From the NCBI RefSeq assembly GCF_036997485.1, contig NZ_JAWLPU010000004.1:124001-188000 (forward strand): a stretch of DNA of 64,000 nucleotides, read 5' to 3'. The notes under the pieces are model-generated. The model did not search any database, was not told the origin of the DNA, and worked only from the letters and a program-made list of their open reading frames with translations. Source of the DNA: Brachyspira pilosicoli (GTDB lineage Bacteria > Spirochaetota > Brachyspiria > Brachyspirales > Brachyspiraceae). Shown in pieces: positions 19,407 through 28,677 of this stretch (the first letter of the stretch is position 1; the number at the start of each line of letters is the position of its first letter). The position numbers and the translations under genes were made by a program.

Positions 19407-19910
19407 TTAGTTTAACCTTCTTAACTCATTTTTATTTAATGGCGTATATTTAGAAACTTCATTAGCAGGTACTTTTCTCCAAGTAAGAGTTTTTCCAAAA
19501 AGCCCCGCACCATCTATACTAGCTTTTAATTTTATCTCTTGTTTATTATTAGATAATTCTATTTTTGCATTATACACTTTTCCTTGCTCTGGATTGTATA
19601 TTTTACCATTTTTCCATTCGCCATTTTTAAACTCTAAATCATATAAATATACTAATCCTTTTAATGGTAAGTTTTTTAATTCTTTCTTTGGATTATTAAC
19701 ATCATACACAACATCATTAGAATTAGTATAAGCAAATGAATAAGCATAATATTTATTGTTTTCTTTGAATATCTCTATAACCGCAATTCTGTTTTTTGCA
19801 TCGGCATGACTATACCATAAACCAACTATATCATCTGAATTTTGTGCCAAAGCTATTATATTAAATAACATAGTAAAAGCTAATACTTTTATTATTAAAT
19901 TTCTTTTCAT
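19407..19910 (-). CDS. Secreted DUF2147 protein
   Basis: 167 residues from the ATG at 19910, chosen for the AAGGAG site just upstream. An in-frame ATG 30 bases earlier would place charged residues before the signal peptide. Signal peptide MKRNLIIKVLAFTMLFNIIALAQ, then the DUF2147 pattern: DIVGLWYSHADAKNRIAVIEI, LKGLVYLYDLEFKNGEW, GKIYNPEQGKVYNAKIEL and TLTWRKV. The family is a small periplasmic beta-barrel/lipocalin-like domain of unknown role, sometimes induced by envelope stress. Confidence 0.8.
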   Translation of the reverse strand: MKRNLIIKVLAFTMLFNIIALAQNSDDIVGLWYSHADAKNRIAVIEIFKENNKYYAYSFAYTNSNDVVYDVNNPKKELKNLPLKGLVYLYDLEFKNGEWKNGKIYNPEQGKVYNAKIELSNNKQEIKLKASIDGAGLFGKTLTWRKVPANEVSKYTPLNKNELRRLN

Positions 19911-19996
19911 ACTAAATACTCCTTTTAATTTGTTTTTCATTATCTTGCTGGCATTATTTTGTATAACACCAACAAGATATTTATTTGAGATTTATA

Positions 19997-21628
19997 TTAC
20001 TTAAAAAGATTAATTATCAGAGGAAGCCAATGATGTATTGTTCCAAGTGCTGTGCCGATTACTGTACAAAGTAGTAGTCTTAAAGCCACATAAGCCTTTA
20101 TAGGGAATAATATATTTCTTGCTGCCAAATATCCGCTTAATAAAGCACCTGTAAATCCGCCGCCAGGAAATCCCCAAGCACTAGCAAAGTGAAGATTTTT
20201 AACTGTAGGAGACACTCTCACACTGCGGCTTTTTTTCAAATATCCATCTTGAGCAAAACCATAAGCTGTACCGTCTGGAGTTTTAATATATCTCTTTATT
20301 GTTTTTGGTGTTGCTACTTCATAATATTCAATATTTTCTCTAAATCCAGGGTAATGTTTCTCTGCTCTCTCTATCAATTTTTCTGCTAACTCTTTCTTTT
20401 TAGCTTTATATTCCTCATCGCTTAAATCTTTCCACTCATCTAAGAATGAAGGTCCTGTTAGTACAGCAAATGAACGCTCATCTCCATCTTCTACAAGTCC
20501 GCTGTCTATTGCTGAATAGTCTACAAATACAAAGTTTCTGTCGGCTACTGGTATATCTTTTTGTCCTTTAGCATCTTCTTTGAATGTAGTGTTCAATGTT
20601 TTCTCTGTACTTATAAATGTAGAGTATGCATTATTAGGGTAAAGCTCTGAGAACTTTTTCTTAAATATTATGTAAACTGTGTATAATGATACAGAGTTTT
20701 TAAGTTTGTTTATTCTTTTGTCTTCATATCCTTTTGGCAATAATTCATCATAAACCACTTTAGGAGCAGCATTTGCTATTATGTAATCACCATAAACTGT
20801 TACTTCCTCTTTTGCCCTCTTATCAAAGTAAGTTACTCCCTCAGCAATATTGCCTTTTACATTTATCTTTTTTACTTCAGAAGAAACTCTCACTTCTCCG
20901 CCATTCTCTCTTATTATATCAGCTAAAGCATTTGATAGGTTCTGACTTCCGCCTTTGATAAAATAAGCAGAATTATAATAAGCTCCCTGAGCACAAGCAT
21001 GATAATACCAGCTAAACTCATAAGGGTTATCATGATAATAAGTAATGTTAATGTTTAATATTCTTTTTAATTTATCACTTTTTATCATAGAATCCAACAC
21101 ATTACCCAATTTCTTTTGTGTAAACAAATGATACAAGTTCATAGGGAATGTTGTTATAGGGTAAAAGAAGAAATCAAAAAACTTCAAATCATAAGGCACT
21201 CTTCTTATCATATACATCATTCTTGAAAGCCCAGCAAAATATTTTCTTATGCCTTGCTTTTCTTCTGGGAACTCTTTTTCTAAAGTATTTATAACATTCT
21301 CATAACCCTCTGGTATCACTAAATCAGTATCTTCTGTTTTTATTCTCCAAGTTTGTGGAAGCTTTACTAAATTAACTCTGTCATAAAGACCAAGTTTTTT
21401 AAATATCACATGCTTCATATCTCTGTTTTTCTTAGCCATATCCATCTCATGAAGCCCAACTTCAAACTTAACATTTTTTCTTTTATATACTGTAGCACAA
21501 CCGCCTACTATGTTATGACTTTCTAAAACTAATACTTTTTTTCCTTGTTTTGCTAAATAGGCACCTGATGTTAATCCTCCTAAACCAGAACCTATAATTA
21601 CTATATCATATTTATTATTATTTTCCAT
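19997..21628 (-). CDS. FAD-dependent oxidoreductase, phytoene-desaturase/retinol-saturase-like
   Basis: 543 residues from the ATG at 21628, which has AAGGAG upstream; an in-frame upstream start lacks one. The dinucleotide-binding motif is IVIIGSGLGGLTSGAYLAKQGKKV followed by LESHNIVGG. The C-terminal FAD motif is LHFASAWGFPGGGFTGALLSGYLAA, followed by a hydrophobic tail that may anchor it to the membrane. Relatives reduce or isomerise polyunsaturated lipids or carotenoids. No carotenoid genes are nearby, so the substrate is open. It heads the run with DUF2147 and the outer-membrane protein. Confidence 0.82.
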   Translation of the reverse strand: MENNNKYDIVIIGSGLGGLTSGAYLAKQGKKVLVLESHNIVGGCATVYKRKNVKFEVGLHEMDMAKKNRDMKHVIFKKLGLYDRVNLVKLPQTWRIKTEDTDLVIPEGYENVINTLEKEFPEEKQGIRKYFAGLSRMMYMIRRVPYDLKFFDFFFYPITTFPMNLYHLFTQKKLGNVLDSMIKSDKLKRILNINITYYHDNPYEFSWYYHACAQGAYYNSAYFIKGGSQNLSNALADIIRENGGEVRVSSEVKKINVKGNIAEGVTYFDKRAKEEVTVYGDYIIANAAPKVVYDELLPKGYEDKRINKLKNSVSLYTVYIIFKKKFSELYPNNAYSTFISTEKTLNTTFKEDAKGQKDIPVADRNFVFVDYSAIDSGLVEDGDERSFAVLTGPSFLDEWKDLSDEEYKAKKKELAEKLIERAEKHYPGFRENIEYYEVATPKTIKRYIKTPDGTAYGFAQDGYLKKSRSVRVSPTVKNLHFASAWGFPGGGFTGALLSGYLAARNILFPIKAYVALRLLLCTVIGTALGTIHHWLPLIINLFK

Positions 21629-22090
21629 TTTTATCTCCTTATAAAAAGAATATTTATAAGCGTTTTTAATCATTTTTGCTTATATACAAATAATAATATA
21701 AAATTATAAAAATACAAGCGTTTTTTTATGAAAATGCGTATATATAAATACTTTTTTAAGTTTTTTTTACAATTTTCGCAGTATTTGTATAAAATGTAGC
21801 GTAAAATATTATGATGTTTTGATATTTTTATTAAAAAACAAATATTATTTTGTATTTTTATGTGAATAGTTTTGATTTTATCATCTTGTTTATTGTTCTT
21901 TCTTACAATTTTTGTTAAATATATAACAAAAGAAATTTGTATTTTTATTTTATTATAAAATATTAATTTAGTATAAATTATAAAAGGGTATCATATTTTG
22001 ATTATGGTCTTTATTTTTTAGATTATATAGTTAAAATAGAATTTATTATAGAATAAAGACATAATAAAAAAAGTTTATTTTTTATATAAA
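21629..22090. other. 462-bp intergenic region upstream of the flavoprotein gene
   Basis: No ORF. It holds an inverted repeat TTTTGTTA (21910-21917) / TAACAAAA (21924-21931) with a 6-bp spacer that could be an operator. A longer imperfect inverted repeat with GTCTTTATT / AATAAAGAC arms lies at about 22009-22061, near the end of the flavodoxin gene. The rest is very AT-rich and featureless to me. Confidence 0.5.
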
Positions 22091-22630
22091 TTATTGTTCT
22101 TTTTTTATGTCAGAGACTATATTATCTACAGAGTTTTTATTAAGAAAGTCTATTTTTTTTCCGTAATTTTTTAAAAGCATTTCTTCATCTTCTGTTTTAA
22201 CTGCTTTGCTTGATATTATAGTTTTTAGCATATGCATCATTAAAGCATGGTGAATTTTTAATTTATCAAAGTCTATGCATCCTCTCAAAAAATAAAACTT
22301 TATATTTTCTTTTTCATTAGGTTTAAAATTTTTATCTAATGAAGCATTATAAATATCTTTGTCATTAGGGTCGCCTATACCTATAACAACAGAGTATATT
22401 TTTTTATTATTATGTAAACTATTATAAAGCTTTCTAATTGTTTTAATAGCAGATAATTTACCTGCATATAATGCACTTACAAATATTATTTTATTATAAT
22501 CATTTAAAGTATTTAAAGACACATGTCCTATTTCAAATATATCAGCATGCAATTTATCTGAAATCCATTTAGAATATGTTTTGGAAGAACCATATTTACT
22601 TTTATAAAGTACAGCAATATCTTTTGACAT
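22091..22630 (-). CDS. Flavodoxin-domain protein
   Basis: 179 residues from the ATG at 22630; an in-frame upstream start adds a Tyr/Lys-rich segment that does not look like protein. The flavodoxin fold is shown by the FMN phosphate loop YKSKYGSSKTYSKWI (residues about 8-22), then IIFVSALYAGKLS and the region VVIGIGDPND. It resembles the HemG-like/flavodoxin group that uses FMN for electron transfer, including menaquinone-dependent protoporphyrinogen oxidase, but no heme genes are nearby. It is divergent from ilvD. Confidence 0.75.
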   Translation of the reverse strand: MSKDIAVLYKSKYGSSKTYSKWISDKLHADIFEIGHVSLNTLNDYNKIIFVSALYAGKLSAIKTIRKLYNSLHNNKKIYSVVIGIGDPNDKDIYNASLDKNFKPNEKENIKFYFLRGCIDFDKLKIHHALMMHMLKTIISSKAVKTEDEEMLLKNYGKKIDFLNKNSVDNIVSDIKKEQ

Positions 22631-22699
22631 ATATCTATAATATAATAAATAATTTTTTTTGCAATAATAATATTTAGTAATTTTAATATAAAAAAATAC

Positions 22700-22729
22700 T
22701 TGATTTTTTATCATTCTACTAATAGAATG
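22700..22729 (+). promoter_or_regulatory. ilvD promoter with palindromic operator over the -10 box
   Basis: TTGATT (22700-22705), 17-bp spacer, TAGAAT (22723-22728). The perfect inverted repeat CATTCTA-CTAA-TAGAATG (22712-22729) covers the -10 box, so a dimeric repressor bound there should block transcription of ilvD. Confidence 0.55.
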
Positions 22730-22770
22730 TATGCATTACAATTTTATTAAAAAATGGAGAAATAATAATT

Positions 22771-24453
22771 ATGAGTTTCAGAGAAAATAGTTCTTTAAGA
22801 AGCGACAGAGTATTAAAAGGTGATGAAAGAGCACCAAACAGATCTTTATTTTATTCTATGGGATATACAGATGAAGAATTAAAAAGACCTCTGATTGGAA
22901 TTATTTCTGCATATAGTGAAATTGTACCTGGACATATACATCTTGATAAACTTTCCCAAGCTGTAAAAGCAGGAGTATTAATAGGCGGAGGCACACCTAT
23001 ACTTATACCTTCAATAGGTGTTTGCGACGGAATAGCTATGGGACACTTGGGAATGAAATATTCACTTCCTTCAAGAGAATTAATAGCTGATTCTGTTGAA
23101 AGTATGGTTATAGCACATGGTTTAGACGGAGTTGTACTTGTTCCTAACTGCGATAAAATAGTTCCTGGTATGATAATGGGGCTTTTGAGAATGAATATAC
23201 CTGGAATAGTTATAAGCGGAGGAGCTATGCTTCCTGGAGAGCATGGAGATAACAGAGTAAGCTTATCAAATATATTTGAAGCTGTTGGAGCAAAAAAAGC
23301 TAATCTTATAAATGATGCTGAATTGGAAGAATATGCTCAGCATACATGCCCAAGCTGCGGTTCTTGTGCGGGAATGTATACTGCTAACAGCATGAATTGT
23401 CTTTCTGAGGCATTAGGTATAGCACTTCCTGGAAACGGAACAATACCTGCTGTTTATTCTGCAAGAACTTTGCTTGCTAAAAAAGCCGGTATGCAGGTTA
23501 TGGAATTATTAAAAAAAGACATAAAACCTTTAGATATAATAACTCCTGAATCTTTCAAAAATGCACTTGCAGTTGATATGGCATTAGGCTGTTCTACAAA
23601 TAGCGTACTTCATTTACTTGCCATAGCTAATGAAGCAGGAATAGAATTAGACTTAAAAATCATAAATGAAGTAAGCGACCGCACTCCTAATCTTTGTCAT
23701 TTAGCACCTGCCGGACATAATTATATAGAAGATTTATACAAAGCCGGCGGAATACCTGCTGTTATGAAAGAGCTTGATAAAGGCGGATTTATAAATACTT
23801 CTCTTATGACTGTTACAGGTAAAACAATAGCTGAAAATATAAAAGATGCTGTAAATAAAAATAATAATGTTTTAAGAAATATAGAAAACCCTTACAGTAA
23901 AACAGGAGGAATTGCAATACTTTGGGGAAATATAGCAAAAGACGGCTGCGTTGTTAAGCGTTCTGCTGTTGCTGATGAAATGCTTGTACATAAAGGCCCT
24001 GCAAGGGTGTTTGATAGCGAAGAAGAGGCAATAGCTGCTATATATGCCGGTAAAATAAACAAAGGCGATGTTGTAGTTATAAGATATGAAGGACCTAAGG
24101 GCGGCCCTGGTATGCGTGAGATGTTAAACCCCACTTCTGCACTTGCTGGTATGAAGCTTGATAAAGATGTTGCATTAATCACTGACGGAAGATTCTCAGG
24201 AGCTTCAAGAGGTGCATCTATAGGTCACGTTTCACCGGAAGCTGCAAGCGGAGGCGAAATAGCATTCATAAAAGAAAATGACATCATAAGCATAGATATA
24301 CCTAATCATAAAATCAATTTAGAAATCTCTGATGAAGAAATGGAAAAAAGAAGAAAAGAGATTCCTATTAAACCTTTAGAAGAAATTAGAGGCTGGCTTG
24401 GAAGATATAGAAAACTTGTTCAGTCTGCTAATACTGGTGCTGTATTGAAATAA
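22771..24453 (+). CDS. ilvD: Dihydroxy-acid dehydratase
   Basis: 560 residues, the usual length. It catalyses the third step of valine/isoleucine synthesis: dehydration of 2,3-dihydroxy-acids to 2-oxo-acids with an Fe-S cluster. Cluster-binding cysteines are visible in [10 protein letters not shown] and [17 protein letters not shown], and the later [14 protein letters not shown] motif is present. It is solitary: no ilvB, ilvC or ilvE lies in the window. Possible control is through the palindrome overlapping its -10 box. The Shine-Dalgarno is TGGAG. A 13-bp perfect hairpin follows the stop. Confidence 0.96.
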   Translation: MSFRENSSLRSDRVLKGDERAPNRSLFYSMGYTDEELKRPLIGIISAYSEIVPGHIHLDKLSQAVKAGVLIGGGTPILIPSIGVCDGIAMGHLGMKYSLPSRELIADSVESMVIAHGLDGVVLVPNCDKIVPGMIMGLLRMNIPGIVISGGAMLPGEHGDNRVSLSNIFEAVGAKKANLINDAELEEYAQHTCPSCGSCAGMYTANSMNCLSEALGIALPGNGTIPAVYSARTLLAKKAGMQVMELLKKDIKPLDIITPESFKNALAVDMALGCSTNSVLHLLAIANEAGIELDLKIINEVSDRTPNLCHLAPAGHNYIEDLYKAGGIPAVMKELDKGGFINTSLMTVTGKTIAENIKDAVNKNNNVLRNIENPYSKTGGIAILWGNIAKDGCVVKRSAVADEMLVHKGPARVFDSEEEAIAAIYAGKINKGDVVVIRYEGPKGGPGMREMLNPTSALAGMKLDKDVALITDGRFSGASRGASIGHVSPEAASGGEIAFIKENDIISIDIPNHKINLEISDEEMEKRRKEIPIKPLEEIRGWLGRYRKLVQSANTGAVLK

Positions 24454-24467
24454 TTATAAAAAATAAA

Positions 24468-24500
24468 TTGATGTTATAGATATTAATTCTATAACATCAA
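24468..24500 (+). terminator. Hairpin after ilvD
   Basis: Perfect 13-bp inverted repeat TTGATGTTATAGA / TCTATAACATCAA with a seven-base loop, 14 bp after the ilvD stop. No T run follows on either strand, so termination would have to be factor-assisted; it may instead be an mRNA 3'-end stabiliser. Confidence 0.55.
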
Positions 24501-24738
24501 ATAAGCACTAATAATCTAAAAGTCATTATAAAAAATTACAGACTGCTTGAATATCTATCTTTTAAGCCAGGATAAAAATTGTTTAGTTTATAGCTGATAT
24601 AAGCTTAGACTAAATTTATTTTAAATAAAATTTTTTAAAGGAGCGAAATATGATTATTAGAAATTAATTTTAAAAAAATGGACTTGTTTCATAACTTTTA
24701 AAGATATTAGTAATAATTATAGTATTTAAATTTTATAA
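24501..24738. other. Intergenic stretch with orphan ribosome-binding site and 5-codon ORF
   Basis: Between the ilvD hairpin and repeat element A. The only notable feature is AAAGGAG followed by ATG at 24650 and a five-codon frame (MIIRN, stop at 24667). It looks like the decayed start of a lost gene or a tiny leader. No other gene is visible. Confidence 0.3.
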
Positions 24739-24794
24739 CGGGGCTTTGCCCCGCACCCCACTTCTTTTGGTGACCCAAAGAAGCAAAAGGACTG
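24737..24794 (+). repeat. Dispersed structured repeat, module A, copy 1
   Basis: GC-rich island in AT-rich DNA. Hairpin CGGGGC-TTT-GCCCCG (24739-24753), spacer GCACCCCA, then a second imperfect hairpin CTTCTTT ... AAAGAAG (24761-24783) and the tail GCAAAAGGACT. It matches copies at 40661-40719, 48021-48080 (minus) and 56258-56316. This copy has no adjacent module B. Confidence 0.8.
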
Positions 24795-24912
24795 AATTTT
24801 TTAATACTAAAATATATTAAATATATTTAATCAATATCAATAAGTTTTGAAACAAATCTAATATAAAAACAATAAAACAAAAACTAATAAAATAATAAAA
24901 AAGGATATTAAA

Positions 24913-25851
24913 ATGAAAACATTAAAACAAATAAGTAATTTCTTCGGTAAATATATGTCAGTTATAGTATTAGTTGTAGCAGCATTAGCTTTATTTTTCC
25001 CAAAATCTGTAAGCTTCATAAAAACAACTTATGTTAACTATCTTCTTATGACAGCAATGTTCTGCATGGGTATAACATTAAAAGTTGAAGATTTCAAAGT
25101 ATTATTCACAAGACCAAAAGATATAGCTATAGGAGCAATAGCACAATTCACTATAATGCCATTACTTGCATTTTTACTTTCTTTAGCCTTCAGACTTCCT
25201 CCTGAACTTGCAATAGGAGTAATACTTGTAGGCACTTGCCCTGGCGGAATATCTTCTAACGTTATAACTTATTTAGCTAAAGGAGATGTGCCTTTGTCTG
25301 TGGGTATGACTTCTGTGTCTACTATACTTGCTCCGCTTGCAACTCCTCTGCTTACACTGCTTTATGCAGGTGAGAAAATAGATGTTAATGCTGTAAGTAT
25401 GTTTATATCAATACTTCAGGTTGTTATACTTCCTATAGTATTAGGATTTATAATAAATAAATTCTTTCATAAATTTGTTGAGCATTTAAAAGATGTGCTT
25501 CCTTTAATATCAGTAGTTGCAGTTGTGGCAATAGTAGCTGCTGTAGTATCTGCAAACTCACAAAGACTTATGCAGGTTGGTCATTTAGTGGTTATAGTCA
25601 TAATAATACATAACACTTTAGGTTATATGCTTGGATATTTATTAGGTAAGGTTTGCAAGTTTAATAATGCTAAATGCAAAACTATATCCATAGAAGTTGG
25701 TATGCAAAATGCAGGATTAGCTTCCTCATTAGCATCAACACATTTTGCTTATATGGCTCTTGCAGCTGTACCAGGAGCTATAGGAAGTGTATGGCATTGT
25801 ATATCAGGTTCAATAGTTGCTAATATAATGGCAGCAAGAACAAAAAAATAA
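24913..25851 (+). CDS. Bile acid:sodium symporter (BASS) family transporter
   Basis: 312-residue polytopic membrane protein with about nine or ten hydrophobic segments. Family hallmarks are MTAMFCMGITLKVEDFK, LVGTCPGGISSNVITYLAKGD (the sodium-binding unwound helix region) and SIEVGMQNAGLASSLASTHF, the second crossover helix. BASS proteins move bile acids, pantoate, pyruvate or other organic anions with sodium. The bile-acid name is that of the family only and the substrate is unknown. A gut habitat would fit either. The Shine-Dalgarno is AAAGGAT. Monocistronic. Confidence 0.88.
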   Translation: MKTLKQISNFFGKYMSVIVLVVAALALFFPKSVSFIKTTYVNYLLMTAMFCMGITLKVEDFKVLFTRPKDIAIGAIAQFTIMPLLAFLLSLAFRLPPELAIGVILVGTCPGGISSNVITYLAKGDVPLSVGMTSVSTILAPLATPLLTLLYAGEKIDVNAVSMFISILQVVILPIVLGFIINKFFHKFVEHLKDVLPLISVVAVVAIVAAVVSANSQRLMQVGHLVVIVIIIHNTLGYMLGYLLGKVCKFNNAKCKTISIEVGMQNAGLASSLASTHFAYMALAAVPGAIGSVWHCISGSIVANIMAARTKK

Positions 25852-25965
25852 AATTATTATTAAGAGATAAACTTGAATATAATTTACAACTTTATTTATT
25901 AGTCATTCTTATTTATTTCTTAAAAAATAATTTATTTATAATTTTATAATAATAAAGGATAAAAA

Positions 25966-27057
25966 ATGAGTTTAGAAAAATTATTTCTGCCTAATTTTAG
26001 TATAGGAAGTGATGTTTATAAAGATATATATAGTATATGTTCAAATTATGGAAAAAAAGCTGTTATAATATCTGGTAAAAAATCCATTCAAGCATCGATA
26101 GAGTCAATATTAAATAATATAAAAGATATAACTATAACAGGAATGTTTCATTATGGCGAGAAATCTACTTTCGAAAATGTTGATTTGCTTAAAAATAAGC
26201 AAGCAGTAATGGAAGCTGATATGATATTTGCAGTAGGAGGGGGAAAATCATTAGATACATCAAAAGTTTTAGCACATACTATAAATAAACCCATATTTAC
26301 ATTTCCCACATTAGCTTCAAATTGTGCTGCTGTAACTGGTATTTCAGTTGTTCATAATAATGATGGAAGTTTCGAAAAAATGTTTAGTGAAAAAAGACCT
26401 CCTTTGCATACATTTATAAATACTGATATCATATTAAACTCTCCTGAAAATTATTTTATAGCTGGTATAGGAAATGCATTATCTAAACAATATGAAGCAT
26501 TATTTTCTACAAGAAATGAGAGTCTAAATTATAAAAATTTCTTAGGTATTGAAATAATAAAAAACTGTTCTAATGATATATTAAAACATTATGCAGAAGC
26601 TATAGATGATTTTAGAAATAAAAAAGCAACCGATGCTTTAAAAAGAGTAATACTTCATATAATATATACTACAGGATTAACATCTGTAATGGCAAAAGAT
26701 GATTATCATATATCTTTAGCACATGGTATGTATAGCGGACTAAGAAAAATAAAAAGAATAAGAGAAACATTACTTCATGGTGAATTAGTGTCATACGGAG
26801 TATTGCTGCTGCTTACTATGGATAAACAATATGAGGCAAGAGAAGAGATTTTTAATTTTAATAAATCTATTTCTCTTCCAACCTGCTTAAAAGATATAGG
26901 TATAAACAAACCAAGTTTAGATGACGAAGAGCTTAATATGGCATTAGATACAACCCTTGAGAGTAAAGACTTAAATATCAGTCCATATAAAGTTGATAAA
27001 AAAATGATATTAAAAGCGATTATTGATTTGGAAGAATTTAATAAAAAAATAATTTAA
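25966..27057 (+). CDS. Iron/zinc-type alcohol dehydrogenase, glycerol-dehydrogenase-like
   Basis: 363 residues. The nucleotide-binding motif is AVGGGKSLDTSK (about 89-100), followed by PTLASNCAAVTGISV. Metal ligands expected for the GldA-like group are an Asp near 170 and two His. H253 (AHGMYSGL) and H271 (LLHGELVSYG) are present, but the first ligand is Asn170 (codon AAT at 26473-26475, in AGIGNALSKQ). This substitution raises doubt about metal binding or activity. The Shine-Dalgarno is AAAGGAT. Related enzymes oxidise glycerol or similar polyols with NAD. Confidence 0.85.
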   Translation: MSLEKLFLPNFSIGSDVYKDIYSICSNYGKKAVIISGKKSIQASIESILNNIKDITITGMFHYGEKSTFENVDLLKNKQAVMEADMIFAVGGGKSLDTSKVLAHTINKPIFTFPTLASNCAAVTGISVVHNNDGSFEKMFSEKRPPLHTFINTDIILNSPENYFIAGIGNALSKQYEALFSTRNESLNYKNFLGIEIIKNCSNDILKHYAEAIDDFRNKKATDALKRVILHIIYTTGLTSVMAKDDYHISLAHGMYSGLRKIKRIRETLLHGELVSYGVLLLLTMDKQYEAREEIFNFNKSISLPTCLKDIGINKPSLDDEELNMALDTTLESKDLNISPYKVDKKMILKAIIDLEEFNKKII

Positions 27058-27125
27058 GTTAAATATAAAAGATTACAGCAATGAGTTTTAATAAAATTTA
27101 TTGCTGTGATAATATTACAAGAATA

Positions 27126-27677
27126 TTATAATTTATCAAAACTATTGAACCAAGCTCTTTCATTAAAAGGTTTTTTATCTGTATTTAATTTTACTTCTTC
27201 ATCTGCATATCCTACAGGCAATATGCAAACTAATTTATATTCTTTATTAACATTAAGTTTTGATGCAATTTTTGAAGCTATATTATCATCATCAGTAATA
27301 TGACCTTCATACCAGCAGCTTTCATAACCTAATGCTTTTATAGCTAAAAGCATATTTTCTATTGCAGCAGAATAATCTTGAACACTATAACATCTATCTC
27401 TATATGCATATATTTTTTTACTTAATACGCATATTAATGCAGGGGCAGTTTCACAAATTGGAGGATCAATTAATTGTTTTATTTCAGATAACAACTTTTC
27501 ATCATCAACAGCAATTAATGATACAGTTTGTTTGTTACACCCTGAAGGAGCCGAAAGCCCTGTTTTCATTATTTTTATTAAATCATCTTTAGGAACTTTT
27601 ATATTTTTGTATTTTCCTCTATAGCTTGATCGATTCATAATAATGTCTAATAAACTATTTTGCATAATAATTTCCAA
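27126..27677 (-). CDS. Nitroreductase family protein
   Basis: 183-residue FMN-dependent nitroreductase-fold protein. The N-terminal RSSYRGKYKNIKVP segment (arginine cluster binding FMN phosphate), APSGCNKQTVSLIAV and the later ALGYESCWYEGH and VCILPVGYADE segments follow the family pattern (NAD(P)H:flavin oxidoreductase-like). Natural substrates of such small members are usually unknown. It is convergent with the alcohol dehydrogenase. In-frame ATGs at 27677 and 27665 are both possible. Confidence 0.85.
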   Translation of the reverse strand: MEIIMQNSLLDIIMNRSSYRGKYKNIKVPKDDLIKIMKTGLSAPSGCNKQTVSLIAVDDEKLLSEIKQLIDPPICETAPALICVLSKKIYAYRDRCYSVQDYSAAIENMLLAIKALGYESCWYEGHITDDDNIASKIASKLNVNKEYKLVCILPVGYADEEVKLNTDKKPFNERAWFNSFDKL

Positions 27678-27849
27678 ATTGTTTTTAATATATTATATAC
27701 TAAAAATATATATATTAAAAACATAAAATTAAATATAGAAATAATAACTTTTAAAATAAAATACTATTAAAAATATAATATTTTTATAATATTATATATG
27801 TATTAATTATCACAAATTGAATTCTAAATAAATATAACATTTATTCAGA

Positions 27850-27877
27850 TTGCTTTTTTTTATAAAAATGTTAAAAT
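27850..27877 (+). promoter_or_regulatory. Candidate promoter of the Fpg-like gene
   Basis: TTGCTT (27850-27855), 16-bp spacer, TAAAAT (27872-27877), 35 bp before the ATG at 27912. Moderate match. Confidence 0.4.
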
Positions 27878-27911
27878 CAAAGTAAACATAATATATACGG
27901 GGTTGTAGTGT

Positions 27912-28568
27912 ATGAAAGAGTTACCATATTTAATCAATTTAATTAATGCATTAAAGGGCGAGATTTGTTATTCTTATATTAATAATGTTGTTGCTTTAGA
28001 CAAAAAATATAAAGAGCTTGAAGAAGTTAAAGGACAAAAAATTATAGATGTGTTAAGACATGGCGGATATATGCATTTTCAATTCTCGCAAGATGCTATG
28101 CTCGTAGATTTAGGTTCTGGCGGCTCTTTTGTACTTACAGAAAATAATACTTATAAAAATGCAATAATAAAATTAGAAACTGATAATGGAAACTTCTTTG
28201 TTGTAGATGAGAGTAAAGATAAAGATGATGCTACACATATTATACCTATATGGAAAGATTATACTACAATGCCTCAAGTAGGTTATGACCCTCTCACTAA
28301 GCAATTTAATTATAATTTATTCTGTCAATTACTTGCAGATAATGCCACAACTGTAGAAAAACTCATTAAAAATCCTCTTATAATAAGCGGAATAGGAGAC
28401 ACTTACGGAGATATGATATTAAAAAGGGCTTCGATTACTAAAAGAACTAAAACTACAGATATAAATAAAGCAAAAGCAAGAGAGATTTTTGACGCTATAA
28501 AACAAGTATTAAGAGAGGCTTCTGGAAACAGAGACGATGAAGAAGATGGCGAAGATTCTGAAGATTAA
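27912..28568 (+). CDS. Fpg/Nei-like protein lacking catalytic residues
   Basis: 218 residues with the layout of formamidopyrimidine-DNA glycosylase: N-terminal MKELPYLINLINALKG, an inner beta region (about 45-100), DPLTKQFNY, then the helix-two-turn-helix (TVEKLIKNPLIISGIGDTYGDMILKRASI, about 145-175) and AREIFDAIKQVLREA. Departures from active enzymes: the nucleophile Pro2 is Lys, the beta-region Lys (usual RRGKYL) reads RHGGYM, the usual GIGN is GIGD, and the C-terminal zinc finger is replaced by an acidic tail rich in Glu and Asp. Glu3 remains. It may bind DNA or protein without glycosylase chemistry. It is followed by ssb on the same strand. Confidence 0.7.
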   Translation: MKELPYLINLINALKGEICYSYINNVVALDKKYKELEEVKGQKIIDVLRHGGYMHFQFSQDAMLVDLGSGGSFVLTENNTYKNAIIKLETDNGNFFVVDESKDKDDATHIIPIWKDYTTMPQVGYDPLTKQFNYNLFCQLLADNATTVEKLIKNPLIISGIGDTYGDMILKRASITKRTKTTDINKAKAREIFDAIKQVLREASGNRDDEEDGEDSED

Positions 28569-28677
28569 ATAATTTCTAAAAAATTAATAAATTCTTAAAA
28601 AATAAAAATAAAATCAGGCATATTTTTTTATAATTTTTGTTTAACTAATATTATAATAAAAATTAGGAGTAAAAATT

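Noticed and set aside
24739-24783. Module A hairpins as ordinary rho-independent terminators
   Set aside because: No T run follows the stems, and copy 4 lies between divergent genes where no terminator is needed.
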